Of a stretch of DNA of 64,000 nt, positions 53,791-64,000 are shown piece by piece. Both the position numbers and the translations under genes were made by a program. Source of the stretch: Paguma larvata (taxonomy: Eukaryota; Chordata; Mammalia; Carnivora; Viverridae); NCBI GenBank assembly GCA_030068075.1, contig CM057825.1:82971123-83035122 (forward strand), written 5' to 3'. The notes under the pieces are model-generated. The model saw only the letters and a list, made by a program, of their open reading frames with translations, was not told the DNA's origin and did not search any database. The stretch's first letter is position 1. The number at the start of each line of letters is the position of its first letter.

Positions 53791-56573
53791 CCAGAAAAAA
53801 AGAGAGGCAAATGAATACTAGATCAAAACAAGTATCCACTAAAATCTATAGTTCTGGACCATGATCTAGGATTTAGGCCCTTCCTTACTAGAAGGGAATC
53901 CTTAACAGAAGAGAATCTTATATTTCACCTTTCTTGGTGTTCCTAGGTGAATAAAACTCTTCACATATAAACTATAGCATCATAGCTTCACTATAAGAGC
54001 CTGGGAAATTCAGGCATGGAATACTTTGTTCTTCCTTACTATAATCTGTGCTTAAGAACCCCTAGTAATGGTGCTCATTATTGCTGTTAGGTACATGTAG
54101 TTAAAATTTTCTTTCTTATTTCGAGCTGGTTATCTGCCCCTCTATGGTTTATCCATTAATTTTTTCCCCATGGAGTCATCCTAATTATGCCTATGTTCTA
54201 CATTGATCTTCACATCTCTAAAGGTAGGTTTATACAACTGTTGTACATATGACATGATTTCCAGAAATCTGACACCCAACTATTTTTACTTATGTCCATT
54301 TTGTCTCCAATAGAATGTCTGCTATTCTTTTTCTCCTGCACCTAATTTTGGTCGAACCTTAGATTAGAAGATATTTTAGTACTTCTGTTGCTTTTATTTT
54401 GCTTGCTTGTTTTGTTTATATAGTCTCTGAAACTCAAAGAAGTAAAAGTTCAACCAATAGTAAGCAAAGAATTGTTATCTCTTCATATCATTGCCTATAG
54501 GCTTCTATGTTGGAGAGCAACAGATATATACCAGTTTCAGCTGTGAAACAGAAATATTCTGCATTCTTGTGTACTTTTTTCTCTTGTTTCATTTATCAGA
54601 TTGTTTTACTTCAAAACAAATAAACAAGCAATTTGAGTCTTATAGAGAGTGTATACTTAATAATCTTGGAGTCTACAAAAAAAAAATTATTTATTGCTGC
54701 AAATGGTTGGATTCCTGCTTGTGTGCCATGGGAACTGAATTTCTGCCCTAATGTTTTGGCACATCTTCAGTATACTTACCTCTGTAGGAGTGGTGTGTAT
54801 CCACAATTATGTTATTTGAAAAGAATCTTTGTACTGGAAAATCCCATTGAGATGTAGCATCGCGTTTCCAAGGGTGTCTTGGGACAAGAAAGAATGGGGC
54901 AGTAATATACAACCACTTGGTTACATCATTCATACCAGAGAAATTATCATCCTACTGCTGATGGGGAACACTTGTACTTCTCTATTATCAAAGATTTTGC
55001 AGAACTGCTCAGCCCCCTCTATTCATTTCATTCCAGCTGTTCTAACACAAGGAATGAAACAGATTGTTTCATTCTCTAAGCGTACATTAAAAAGGACAAT
55101 GCCATCATTTGGGGGGGGAGGCTTTTGAAGGGGTTTTTGCTCAATTTGGACTGTGTGTGGAGCAAGCTCACTGCCTTACAACAAAAGCATAAAATTCAGT
55201 GGTGACAGGCAAGTCAAAGGCTAAAGAATTCGTTAAAAGGAAGAAGCCCTAAATGTTCAGCCATAAACAACAAGAGACATCAGAAAGGAAGCAGGGAAAA
55301 GGTAAAGGAGACCGTGAGAAGGAATGTGTACTGGCTCAGCACTGCATCCTTTTATAATCCTTTGGGAAAACTCACTCCTAGGGCTCCAACGGCTCTTTCC
55401 TGAATTTCTCCTACATCAAAGAGCCACAAACTTGCTCTTGGTTGAGATTGTTTTTAGTACCTTCTAAGTGTATATATTTTTTTTTTAATTTCTTAAATAC
55501 CAAAATGTCATAATTGTTTTAAGCCAAGTATCTTGTACTTTCTTACCATGTGATCTTGAAGCATAAGCCTTGTCCTATCCTTGGGAATCTTTCATCATTT
55601 CATATAATATTCCTGCTTCATCTTATTTTCTGTATTAATCACAAATATCTACCAGTCTTTCTTATTATGCTTTCTTTTCAATCCCCGTTCCTATTTTCTT
55701 GAACGTCCAATAGAAAAATACATATTTTCACCCTGGTCACCATACCAATGGTAGCCACTGCAAGTTAATCATGGAAATTTAATGGTGAATGAATAATTTT
55801 CAATATACATCACATGAAGTCACCACCAAGAGAGCGGAATTGAAAAATGAGATAAAACATTTTCATATCCTGATCAGGTATGTGAAAACTCATGAAATTA
55901 GAAGGATGTCAAAGTACTTCTGTGATGGGAATTTTGTGAAGAACGTATCTTTATACTTGGTCAATAATGACAGCAAAATTGATTCTCAAGATCACTGCAT
56001 GAGGACATATTAGGGAACTCTTTTATTGTCAGCTTGGCTCACCTTTAATCCCCAAGTATATATGGTTTTAGTACTTAAAGATTCTCATTGGTTTTTGCAA
56101 GTGGTAATTTTCAGACAATATTTTATATTTTATTGTACGCTATAGAGTGTCTCCCCTTCCTTCTTCTTCCCCTTACCCACATTTCATCCTTAAGACCTGT
56201 ACTAGTGTTATCAGGAGGATTTGGTTTCACCTGTGAAAGGGAGACACTGTTACAAGCTGTTACTTCTGTATGGAAAGTTCTCTTTTGGGTGGCTGCTCTA
56301 TCAGATCACATTCCATCTCACTCTTTCCTCCCACAATACTAATGAGTCAGAGGTCTTCTTCCTTCTATTTTAATAAACAAAAAGAATCCTTGATGCTCAC
56401 ACATGGTCAATATTTTTCATGATGAGTAGACTACATAGGGCATTGGTCCTATCTGAAATTACTAATCAAGATATATTTATCCGAGGTGTTCTCTTTCCTA
56501 CATGTACTAGAAATCATGCAGCGGGGATAGGTGGCTATATTCAGGATTGAGTGGTCCTAATCATGGCCACATA
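53791..56573. other. Unique DNA, no gene seen
   Basis: About 2.8 kb with no SINE or LINE recognised. Chance frames reach 99 codons (54829-55128, ending in a poly-Gly stretch encoded by the G run at 55111-55119) and 74 codons (55789-56013). Neither shows a domain or splice context. Confidence 0.5.
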
Positions 56574-56947
56574 CAAGTACATCTCAAAGATATTGTGGGT
56601 TCAGTTACAGACCACTGCCATAAAGTGAATATCATAATACAGCAGGTCAAACAAAGATTTTGGTTTCCTAGTGCATATGAAAGTTATGTTTATGCTATAC
56701 TATAGCCCATTAAGCTTGCAATGGTATTATATCTAAAAAATGTATTCACCTTAATTTAAAAATACTTTATTGCTGAAAAACACTATCATCTGAACTTTGA
56801 GTAAGCTTTCCTTTTGCTGGTGGAGGGTCTTGCCTGGATATTGATGGCGGTTGACTAATCAGGGTGGGGGGTTGCTGAAGGTTGGGGTGGCTGTGGCCAT
56901 TTCCTAAAATAAGACAACAATGAAGTTTGCCACATCAATAGACTCTT

Positions 56948-57186
56948 TTTTAATGTCTATTTATTTTTGAGAGAGAGAAAGAGAACACATGTGCAAAGAG
57001 GGGAGAGGCAGAGAGAGAGAGAGAGACAGAGAGAGAGACAGAGAGAGAGACAGAGAGAACCCCAAGCAGGCTTCATACTGTCGGCACAGAGCCTGACATA
57101 GGGCTTGCACTTGCTAACCGTGAGATCATGACCTGAGCCAAAACCAAGAGCTGGATGCTTAACTGACTGAGCCACCCAGGTGCCCC
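56948..57186 (-). mobile_element. CAN-SINE nested in Tigger1
   Basis: Reverse-oriented with an expanded (GACAGAGA)n tract at about 57011-57058 and an end at 'ctgagccacccaggtgcccc'. It is flanked by aatagactctt (56937-56947) and aatggattctt (57187-57197). Confidence 0.95.
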
Positions 57187-58417
57187 AATGGATTCTTCCT
57201 TTTTTGAACAATTTCTCTGACATATTTTACCCACAATAGAACTTCTTTCAAACAGGAGTCAATCCTTTCAAGCCCTACTGCTGATTTATCACCTAAGTTT
57301 ATGTACTATTCTAAATCCTTTGTTGTCATTTCAACAGTTTCCACAGAATCTTTATTGGGAGTAGTTTTCATCTCAAGATAGAAACTTTCTTTATTCATCC
57401 ATAAGAAGCAACTCTTCAACAATTCTAGTTTTATCACGAGGTTGTAGCAACTCAGTCACATCTTTAGGCTTCATTTCTAGTTCTAGTTCTTTTGCTACTT
57501 CCACTATATCTGCAATTACCTTCTTTTCTGAAGTCTAGAACCTAAAGTCATCCATGAAGAGTTGGAATCAACTTCTTCCAAACTCCTATTCATGTTGATA
57601 TTTTGACCTCTTCCCATGAATCACAAATGTTCTTAATGGAATTTAAAATGGTGAATCCTTCCAAGTTTCTCAAAGGACTTTTCCCAGATCCATCAGAGGA
57701 ATCACTATCTGTAGCAGCTATAGCCTTTTGAAATATATTTCTTAAATAATAAGACTTGAAAGCCTAAATTACTCTTTAATATATGGGCTACAAAATGGAT
57801 ATTGTGTTAGCAGTCACGTAAACATGTCATTAGCAGTCATATAAAACAGTCATTGTATTTCTCCATCAGAGCTCTTGGGTGACCAGGTCTGAAAGCAGTA
57901 GGATTTTGAAAGAAATAGTTATTTCTATGCAGTAGGTCTCAACGGTGGACTTAAAATATTCAATGAAACACATTGTAAACAGGTGTGCTGTCATCCAGGC
58001 TTTATGGTTCCATTTATAGAGCATAGAAAAGTAGATTAAACAAAATTATTAAGAGCCCTAGAATTTAGAGAATGGTAAATGAGCACTTCAAGTTCAATGA
58101 AATGCTTCAAATTAAAGTCACCAGTTGCATTAGTCCCTAACAAGAGAGTCAGCTTGTCCTTGGAAGCCAGATATTGACTTCTCCTCTTTAGCTATGAAAG
58201 TCCTAGATGGCTGCTTCTTTCAATGAAAGTCTGTTTCATCTACACTGAGAATATGCTGTTTATGTTGTTTCCTTCATTCATGATATTAACTAGATCTTCT
58301 GGATAACTGGCTAAAGCTTCCACATTAACACTTCCTGCTTCACCTTGCATTTTTATGTTATAGAGATGGTTTCTCTCCTTAAACCTCATGAACCGATCTT
58401 TGCTAACTTCGCGTTTT

Positions 58418-58605
58418 TTTAATTATTTTTTTTTTGTTTAATCTTACTTATTTTGAGAAAGAGACAGCATGCATGGGGAGAGAGAATCCCAAGCAAGCTC
58501 TGTGCCATCAGTGTGAAGCCCAACGTGGGGCTCAATCTCATGAGATCACGACAAGAGCTGAAATCAATAGTCAGATGCTTAACTGACCGGGCCAACCAGA
58601 TGCCC
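58418..58605 (-). mobile_element. CAN-SINE nested in Tigger1
   Basis: Reverse-oriented: 'ttgtttaatcttacttattt', 'gtgaagcccaacgtggggct', and an end at 'gggccaaccagatgcccc'. The flanks 'cttcgcgttt' and 'cttcacactt' are a diverged duplication. It lacks most of the GA-rich tract. Confidence 0.9.
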
Positions 58606-59402
58606 CTTCACACTTTCTTTCTACACTTCCTCACCTCTCTCAGTCTTTGTAGAATTGAAGAGAGCTAGGGCCTTGCTCTGGATTAGGCTTTGCTTTAAAG
58701 GAATATTGTGGCTGGTTTGATCTTTTATTCAGGCACTAAAACTTCCTCTGTATCAGGAGTTAAGCTGTTTCGCTTTCTCATCATTCATATGTTCACTAGA
58801 GTAGCACCTTTCATTTCCTTCAAGAACTCTGTCTTTGCATTCACAAGTTGGCTCACTGTGGCTCACTGGTACAAGAGGCCTAGGTTTTGGTCTATTTTGG
58901 CTTTCCACTAAGCTAATCGTTTCTCGCTTTTGATTTAAAGTGAGTGACGTGCAAATCTTTCCTTTCATCTTTCATTTAGAAGACATTGCAGGATTACTAA
59001 TTGGCCTAATTTCATTCAATATTATTGTGACTCCAGGAACAGGGAGGACTGAAGAGAGAAAGATGGGGAATGGCGGTTGGTGGAGCAGTCAGAACACACA
59101 CATTTATCAAGTTCACCCTCTTATATGGGTTTGGTTCATGGTGGTCCAAAACAATTTACAATAGTAACATCAAAGACTGCTGATCACAGATTACCCTAAC
59201 AAACATAATAACAATGAAAAGGTTTGAAATATTATGAGAATTATTGAATCCTGACACAGAGACCTGAAGTAAGCAGATGCTGTTAGAAAAATGGTGCAGA
59301 AAGACTTGCTGAACAAAGGATTGCTACAAACCTTCAATTAGTAAAACAACAGATAACTGTGAAGTGCAATAAGGCAAAGCACAATAAAACAAGGTATGCC
59401 TG

Positions 59403-59940
59403 TGATCACGACTAATATGGTGATGTTCTTTTAATTGTGGTGCACACATACAAGATATCCATGGGAGGACATGGAAGAGAAGGATTTGAATGTCTTGACT
59501 CTAGCTACAAACTAAGTACCAGGCAGTAAACTGAGGCAATTCCATTATTCAAGGAGGACATTCGGTTTGAAAATAGATACCTGCAGGGAGGTCCTTGACT
59601 TGCTGACTTGGGCTTCACGATTATAAACACTGTATGCTATACTCACTCTGTGATAGGTTAAGTTCCCAACCTACAGAAGCTTCATTTTTTTTTTTTCTAG
59701 ATCAAACTGCCTTCATATTTCTATTGTTTTCCTTCCAACGAACCCACCTCTTCAATATCTGTGGTCAATACTGAACACATACTCAGACATGCACGCAAAA
59801 TGAAAATCTCATTTAGGAGAACAAAAATTAACCCCAAAGCCTACCCAAGTTTTCCTTTCAAATGGCGAGTCATTTGTGCCTCCAATTTTTCATGTTTCCT
59901 GAATTCTTACTCATTCTATTGCTACCGGAAAGCAAACCTT
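59403..59940. other. Unique DNA, no gene seen
   Basis: Nothing recognised apart from a short T run at 59684-59695. Confidence 0.5.
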
Positions 59941-59941
59941 T

Positions 59942-60160
59942 ATTTTTTTTTTAATTTTTAATGTTTATTCATTTTTGAGAAACAGACCAAGACTGAGCAG
60001 GGGAGGGACACAGGGAGAGGGAGACACAGAATCCAAAGCAGGCTCCAGGCTCTGAGCTGTCAGCACAGAGCCCAACGCAGGGGGCTCAAACTCATAAACC
60101 ATAAGATCGTGACCTGAGCTAAAGTTGGATGCTCAACTGACTGAATCACGCGGGCACCCC
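59942..60160 (-). mobile_element. CAN-SINE (felid type)
   Basis: Reverse-oriented: poly-T, 'aatgtttattcatttttgag', 'gctctgagctgtcagcacag', 'gagcccaacgcagggggctc', and an end at 'ctgaatcacgcgggcacccc'. Possible diverged duplication: 'cggaaagcaaacc' / 'ctgaaagctatacc'. Confidence 0.93.
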
Positions 60161-61499
60161 CTGAAAGCTATACCATTAAGTTTATCTTGGGTTCCTCAAA
60201 GCCCTTTCCCCTTAATTCCCAACCTTTCCAAAGTATCCAGAAACACATTGTTAATTTGGTTTTGTCTACGTAACTGTGAGCTTATGAATCATGAAGCAAG
60301 GGGTATTATGTCAGCCAAAGAAGTTTGGATGTTCTTCTCCTTACGTGCCATAACGACCACCCTACCACTAGAAGCACCTTCTAGTATATCTAGAGAGTAC
60401 TAGGATGGGGGAAGAACAGATATTACATTGGTCTGTAGAGGAGAGAGCATATTTAAATACATGATAACCATCAAAACTGCAGTCTTTACATATCTTCCTG
60501 GATCACTGATGCTTGAGAACCCAGTAGACAGATCCATGTATTCTTTCCCACTGAAACCTCTAATGCCTTTTCACCATAGTAACTAAATTAGTAACTTCGT
60601 GTTAAGGTGAGCAAGGCAGACCAATGGTTGTGTGAATAAAATATTAGTAATCACTTTGGCTTGCTTTAATTTCCCTTTAAATTCTATTGTCTGAGTTGCA
60701 TATTTACAAAGGTAATAGAAAATAAACACCAAAATAAATATAAATTGCAAAGCCATGACCCCAATATTTTTACTGCTTCAAAATAGTTGGAAGTTGCAAT
60801 TCCTGAATCACTTTCTGATAATATGCATTTGGGGACTGTGCTCAACAGAGTGACAGCTTCTTCCTCACCTTATTAAACCCTCCCCAGCAATAATGCTACT
60901 GATAGGGAAGGGGGAGGCATCTAAGAGGTTTTGCTTTGGTTTGGTTTTTCCTTTCTTTTCTCCTGACCTACTTTGTATACGATACCAACTTTTCCACCAT
61001 CCGTCCTTCAGTTTTTCCTTGTTCAAGGAGCTGAGCAGAACAAAGAGAGATCCTATGATGGCATAAATAGTGTTCCCTCTCCTTCTCCTGCTCTCATTAA
61101 GAGAAAGTGGATGTTTTGAAGTATGTTCCTGATCTGATATTAATAGGAAAGACAAATCCTCTAATTATTAAACACCTTGACACATCCTGTCAAGACCCTA
61201 TTCTTGGGCATGTGAGGTAAGTCTCAAATGTTACATACAGGGAAATCCTTGTATCCTGAATTGAATTACTAACTATTTCTAACCCAAAGGAGCTGGATTT
61301 CAAACTTAATGTTTGCATTATTTGACACAGTTTCTTGCCCTTCCCTATTTCTGTTTAAAGACTATTGGAACTCAGAAAGAGGAATCATGAGACTTGCTTT
61401 ATTCTTTAATTCTCCATTCAGCATGTGCAGTGTCTTACCATTAAGTAGCCATTCAACAAATATCTGTGGATTTGACAGGACTATTAAGATAGTGCTTTA
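60161..61499. other. Unique DNA, no gene seen
   Basis: No repeat or exon recognised. A 96-codon minus frame (60865-61155) has basic residues but no identifiable domain. Confidence 0.5.
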
Positions 61500-61507
61500 A
61501 ACTAAAG

Positions 61508-61695
61508 CATTGGTTCTTCCGCATTAGTGTGAGTCAGAATCACCTGGAGAACTTGTCAAATCAAAGCTTACAGAACTTCAACCCCAGAGTTACTAATTCA
61601 GTAGGTCTGGGGAAGGATCCTAGAACCTATATTTCTACCAAACTCTTAAGTGATGATGATGGCTGCTAGTTGAGGATTACACTTTAAGAACCACG
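61508..61695 (+). mobile_element. MER5A hAT element with terminal duplication
   Basis: About 188 bp, close to the family's full length. It starts 'cattggttcttccgcatta', continues 'gagtcagaatcacctggaga' and 'ttactaattcagtaggtctg', and ends 'ctttaagaaccacg'. The flanks aactaaag (61500-61507) and gactaaag (61696-61703) are an 8-bp duplication with one change. Confidence 0.88.
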
Positions 61696-61711
61696 GACTA
61701 AAGAAGTATAC

Positions 61712-61825
61712 CATATACATATATATGTGTATTTATGTGTATATATATTTATATATCCATACATGGATATGGATATATACATATATATATGGGTATATAT
61801 ATATGGATATGGATATATACATATT
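61712..61825. repeat. TA-rich minisatellite
   Basis: Mixed TATA/TGTA/GGATAT words. A 22-base unit beginning 'atggatatggatatatac' occurs twice, at 61763-61784 and 61803-61824, 40 bases apart, separated by pure TA sequence. Confidence 0.88.
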
Positions 61826-62190
61826 CTCTGTAAGCAAAGAAAAGGCAAGACCTAGAAATAGATTGGGGTAATCATTTTCGAAGTGAAGAAAAAAGTTCAG
61901 ACAGATTACTCTAAGTGTTCAGGGAGGTCGAGTACATTTGTCCTAAAGACAAACAGCTCCAAAATAGTGAAGCTCATACTGGCACCCAGATTAACTGTTT
62001 AATTCTATTCCCTGTCTTTCATTCCACATCTCTATCCATTGTTGAGGTTTCATTTTTGCGATGTCCGCAGACTACTTAGAGGAAAAAACAGAATAGCAAG
62101 CAGGTCATTATCAAGGGAGTAGGGTTTGAACTGGAATTAGAACACCTAGGTTCTAGGCAAGTTTTTCTATGAATTACCTACCCCCCTCAC
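61826..62190. other. Unique DNA, no gene seen
   Basis: Short unique stretch before the ferritin pseudogene; nothing recognised. Confidence 0.45.
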
Positions 62191-62194
62191 CCCC

Positions 62195-62790
62195 AACTGC
62201 AAGGCCTCCTTCAACGGCCAGACCAACCCGGTGCTTTATGCCTCCTACCTGTACGGCCAGGACGACTTGGCCTTGAAGCGCGTTGTGTGTACCTCCCACA
62301 CCAGCCCGGGTTGGTGAGGTAGGAGAGGGAACTCGCAGAGGAAGAAGCCCGATGGCCGCGGTACCCACATCGGCCCGCATGGTCTCCTCCACAGCATCAA
62401 GATCCAGGACTGCCCGCCTGCAAAGCGCAGCGAAAGCTTTGGCATGCGCCTTTCAGCTGGAGAAGCTAATGACCAACTTCCTATATCAGCACCACCTGGC
62501 CCCTGATGGGAGCTAAGCCCACCTGTGTGAGCTCCTGGAGCGTCACTCCCTGCACGAGCAGGTCAAGGCCTTCAAAGAGTATGTGACTCTCACCAACTTG
62601 CGTTGGATGGGGCTCTGGGCAGACAAGCCCAGTATGGTCCACAGAAGGAAGAACTTGTGTGCCTTCCACGTAGCCACAGGGTGACTTCCCCAAATCACCA
62701 TGCCGGGCGTGCATACCGCGGCGTTGCCCTGGAAAAACATTCACTTAAAATTTTCTTTCTTCCAAGTTTGCCATTCCTTTCAATAAAGGT
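62195..62790 (+). pseudogene. Ferritin heavy-chain family processed pseudogene
   Basis: Ferritin heavy chain is the iron-oxidising subunit of the 24-mer iron storage shell. Intronless plus-strand sequence matches it in order. VLYASYLYG (about 62230-62256) is followed after a gap of about eight residues by QDDLALKR (about 62257-62281), helix A/B sequence. The middle (62310-62430) is shifted in frame. LEKLMTNFLYQHHLAPDGS (62458-62513) is followed by an in-frame stop TAA (62514-62516), then AHLCELLERHSLHEQVKAFK and NLRWMG. The 3' end 'agggtgacttcccc' (62678) and 'gccattcctttcaataaa' resembles the FTH1 3' untranslated region, with AATAAA at 62782-62787. The start codon, part of the first helix and the frame are lost. 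LHEQVK, rather than LNEQVK, and high GC content hint at the X-linked FTHL17-like branch rather than FTH1 itself; this is an inference. No clear flanking duplication found. Confidence 0.85.
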
Positions 62791-63605
62791 GTAGGGTTCC
62801 TAAATTAAAAACAGCAAACACTGAAGCAAGAGTGTTAATCTTTCTCTGCCTGAGATTCACTCATGAAAATGATAAACTCTGCTTTATATTCTTCATAAGA
62901 TTGTGTGAAAATCAAACTTCATAATGTATTTGCAATTAAAATCTATTTAGTCATACCTACTTCATTGCAGAAAGAACCTAGTTGAGTATATAAAAAATAA
63001 TTTAGAAATCTAAAGATGTATTACAGATTTAAAGTCTAATTTAGGCAGAGTGATTATAAGCTATTATTTTAGTTTAATAGTCTCTCAATTGAATACAGAG
63101 ATTAGATTATTGATATTTAAAATACTTAGAGTAAGTTATGCAATAAAGGATATGGAATGACCCAGCTAGGATATAATCCACTTTGGAACTAGTAGGAAGG
63201 AGGGAAAATGCTGCAAGTGCTTCCATATTCTGAAAATAAGTACACAATTCTGGTACAAGGAAAGGAACATCAGTTATGCAGCTGTTTCCCCAAAGGGAGG
63301 GGAAGCTTTGATTCAACCTTTCTCCTACCGACTTCCCTTCTTTCTTCTCTTCAGTTGCTTTCCAAAAAGTTTTGAAATATCTGTCTTCTGAACTTCATAC
63401 TTGTTCAACATTCTCATGTAATTTCTTTTGCATCTACTAGCAGATATTCTAAATGGAATATAAATGTAAAGCATTTCTCCCTGTGACCCTAATAACCCTT
63501 ACTTTCTAGGGAGTATGTGAATGCATTATTTCTAGAAGCCCAGCCTTCATCTGGTAATGTTCACTTTCATTTAACTCAATTGAAGCCAAAAGCTACCTTA
63601 AGCAA
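62791..63605. other. Unique DNA, no gene seen
   Basis: AT-rich. No repeat or exon recognised. Confidence 0.5.
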
Positions 63606-63611
63606 CATTGG

Positions 63612-63712
63612 GTCCCCACTCCCTCATTTCACAGATGAGGAAGAAAGGAACAGAGATTAGTGGTTAAAATTGCATAGCTACTTAGTAACAAGGCTTGTAG
63701 AACTAAGGGATC
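63612..63712 (-). mobile_element. MIR fragment
   Basis: Reverse MIR words in order: 'ctcatttcacagatgaggaa', 'ggaacagagattagtggtta' and 'ttgcatagctacttagtaac'. Only about 100 bp remain. Confidence 0.7.
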
Positions 63713-64000
63713 TACCACTCTCATGACAGCTTTCTCTTGGCCATACCATGCCACTCCCTTTGGAGTCTGCACCTTTACCTGGGAAGCTAAGAAACATGTT
63801 AGAGCCAAGTCAAAGGCCCTCACTGTGAGGCAGAAGTTCCAGAAAAAGTACAGACCGTACAGGAAAAAAATTAGATGGGACCAGACAATGTGCCTTGGAA
63901 TCCTGAACTGATTTACTTAACACTGACCCAAAACGTGTGGTTTTACCTCAGTGAGGCTCAACTTAATTTTTATGAAATGGGGACCCAAAGTACCTATATT
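63713..64000. other. Unique DNA to the window end
   Basis: A 62-codon plus frame (63723-63911) is rich in Lys/Arg but unrecognised and without gene context. Nothing else seen. Confidence 0.45.

Larger units (their letters stand above)
56786..58986 (-). pseudogene. Decayed Tigger1 (pogo-like) transposase
   Basis: The reading direction is minus, with a start-codon relic (CAT complement) at 58984-58986. The reverse sequence shows the N-terminal helix-turn-helix region ('ttttgatttaaagtgagtg' at 58927 encodes the reverse of SLTLNQK-like residues), the DDE domain in the middle ('tcatccaggctttatggttc', 57991, and 'gctcttgggtgaccagg', 57870, the region of the DNAPGHPR-type motif) and the C-terminal tail near 56800. 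Frame breaks are numerous and two SINEs interrupt it, so no transposase can be made. Homology is by recognition of the nucleotide consensus. Confidence 0.85.
56574..59402 (-). mobile_element. Nearly full-length Tigger1 DNA transposon
   Basis: A pogo/Tc1-mariner class element that moved by cut-and-paste into TA sites. The left end 'caagtacatctcaaagatat' then 'tgggttcagttacagaccac' and the right end 'gcacaataaaacaaggtatg' then 'cctg' match the Tigger1 termini. A TA precedes the left end (56572-56573); the right TA has decayed to TG. Removing two nested SINEs (about 430 bp) leaves about 2.4 kb, the family's usual full length. The transposase is coded on the minus strand and is decayed. Confidence 0.93.

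Noticed and set aside
63723..63911. Lys/Arg-rich 62-codon frame near the window end
   Set aside because: Basic composition alone is not evidence. No ribosomal protein or other family matched by eye.
1..64000. A prokaryote-style operon, defence system or CRISPR array
   Set aside because: The sequence is mammalian throughout. There are no tandem long frames, ribosome binding sites or spacer-repeat arrays.

Overview
This window is vertebrate nuclear DNA from a carnivore, most likely a cat (Felidae). The evidence is about 29 tRNA-Lys-derived CAN-SINEs. Their head begins GGGGCRCCTGGGTGGCTCAG, followed by 'GGTTAAGCRTCYGACTTYGGCTCAGGTCATGATCTC' in pieces, a (TC)n stretch, and an A-rich AATAAATAAAC tail. 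That form is the feliform type, not the dog type. The rest is AT-rich mammalian repeat landscape: LINE-1, MIR, L2, MER5/MER20 hAT elements, a Tigger1 mariner-like transposon and old LTRs. I see no intact protein-coding gene, no recognisable exon of a known gene, no functional RNA gene, and no prokaryotic or CRISPR-type system. The window reads as intergenic DNA or the interior of a very large intron.

Layout. 1-14.4 kb: unique AT-rich DNA with ten SINEs (two of them in tandem at 3.1-3.6 kb), two copies of a long ancient repeat (5.74-6.93 and 12.34-13.08 kb), a MIR, an old LTR ending at 8,492, and a repeat-poor block at 9.35-12.3 kb. 14.5-21.06 kb: one nearly complete ancient LINE-1 on the plus strand, cut by three SINEs. 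21-29 kb: mostly unique, with a short palindromic element (21.83 kb), an inverse-strand L1 3' half (22.8-24.8 kb) and a MER20 piece. 29-32 kb: split MIR, then plus-strand and minus-strand L1 3' ends lying tail to tail. 32-41 kb: mostly unique with SINEs, an L2 end and a MER20-like element. 41-47.4 kb: minus-strand L1 material containing a processed pseudogene of ribosomal protein L28 (RPL28) with a 10-bp target-site duplication. 47.4-53.8 kb: SINEs, a possible unassigned LTR, MIR with a nested MER5 element, a 5'-inverted L1 and another old repeat. 56.57-59.40 kb: an almost full-length Tigger1 with two SINEs nested inside its dead transposase. 61.5-62.8 kb: a MER5A, a TA-rich minisatellite and a ferritin-heavy-chain-family processed pseudogene. 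The last 1.2 kb is unique except for a MIR.

The value of the window is in its insertion history: nested elements, target-site duplications, a reused SINE target, a twin-primed L1 and two retropseudogenes. There are no genes working together here. I found no convincing new biological system; the most unusual items are the reused SINE target, the palindromic element at 21.83 kb, an unnamed repeat pair (26.9 and 29.3 kb) and the LTR-like unit at 48.3-48.7 kb. All identifications come from recognising consensus features by eye. Element edges without a target-site duplication are approximate.
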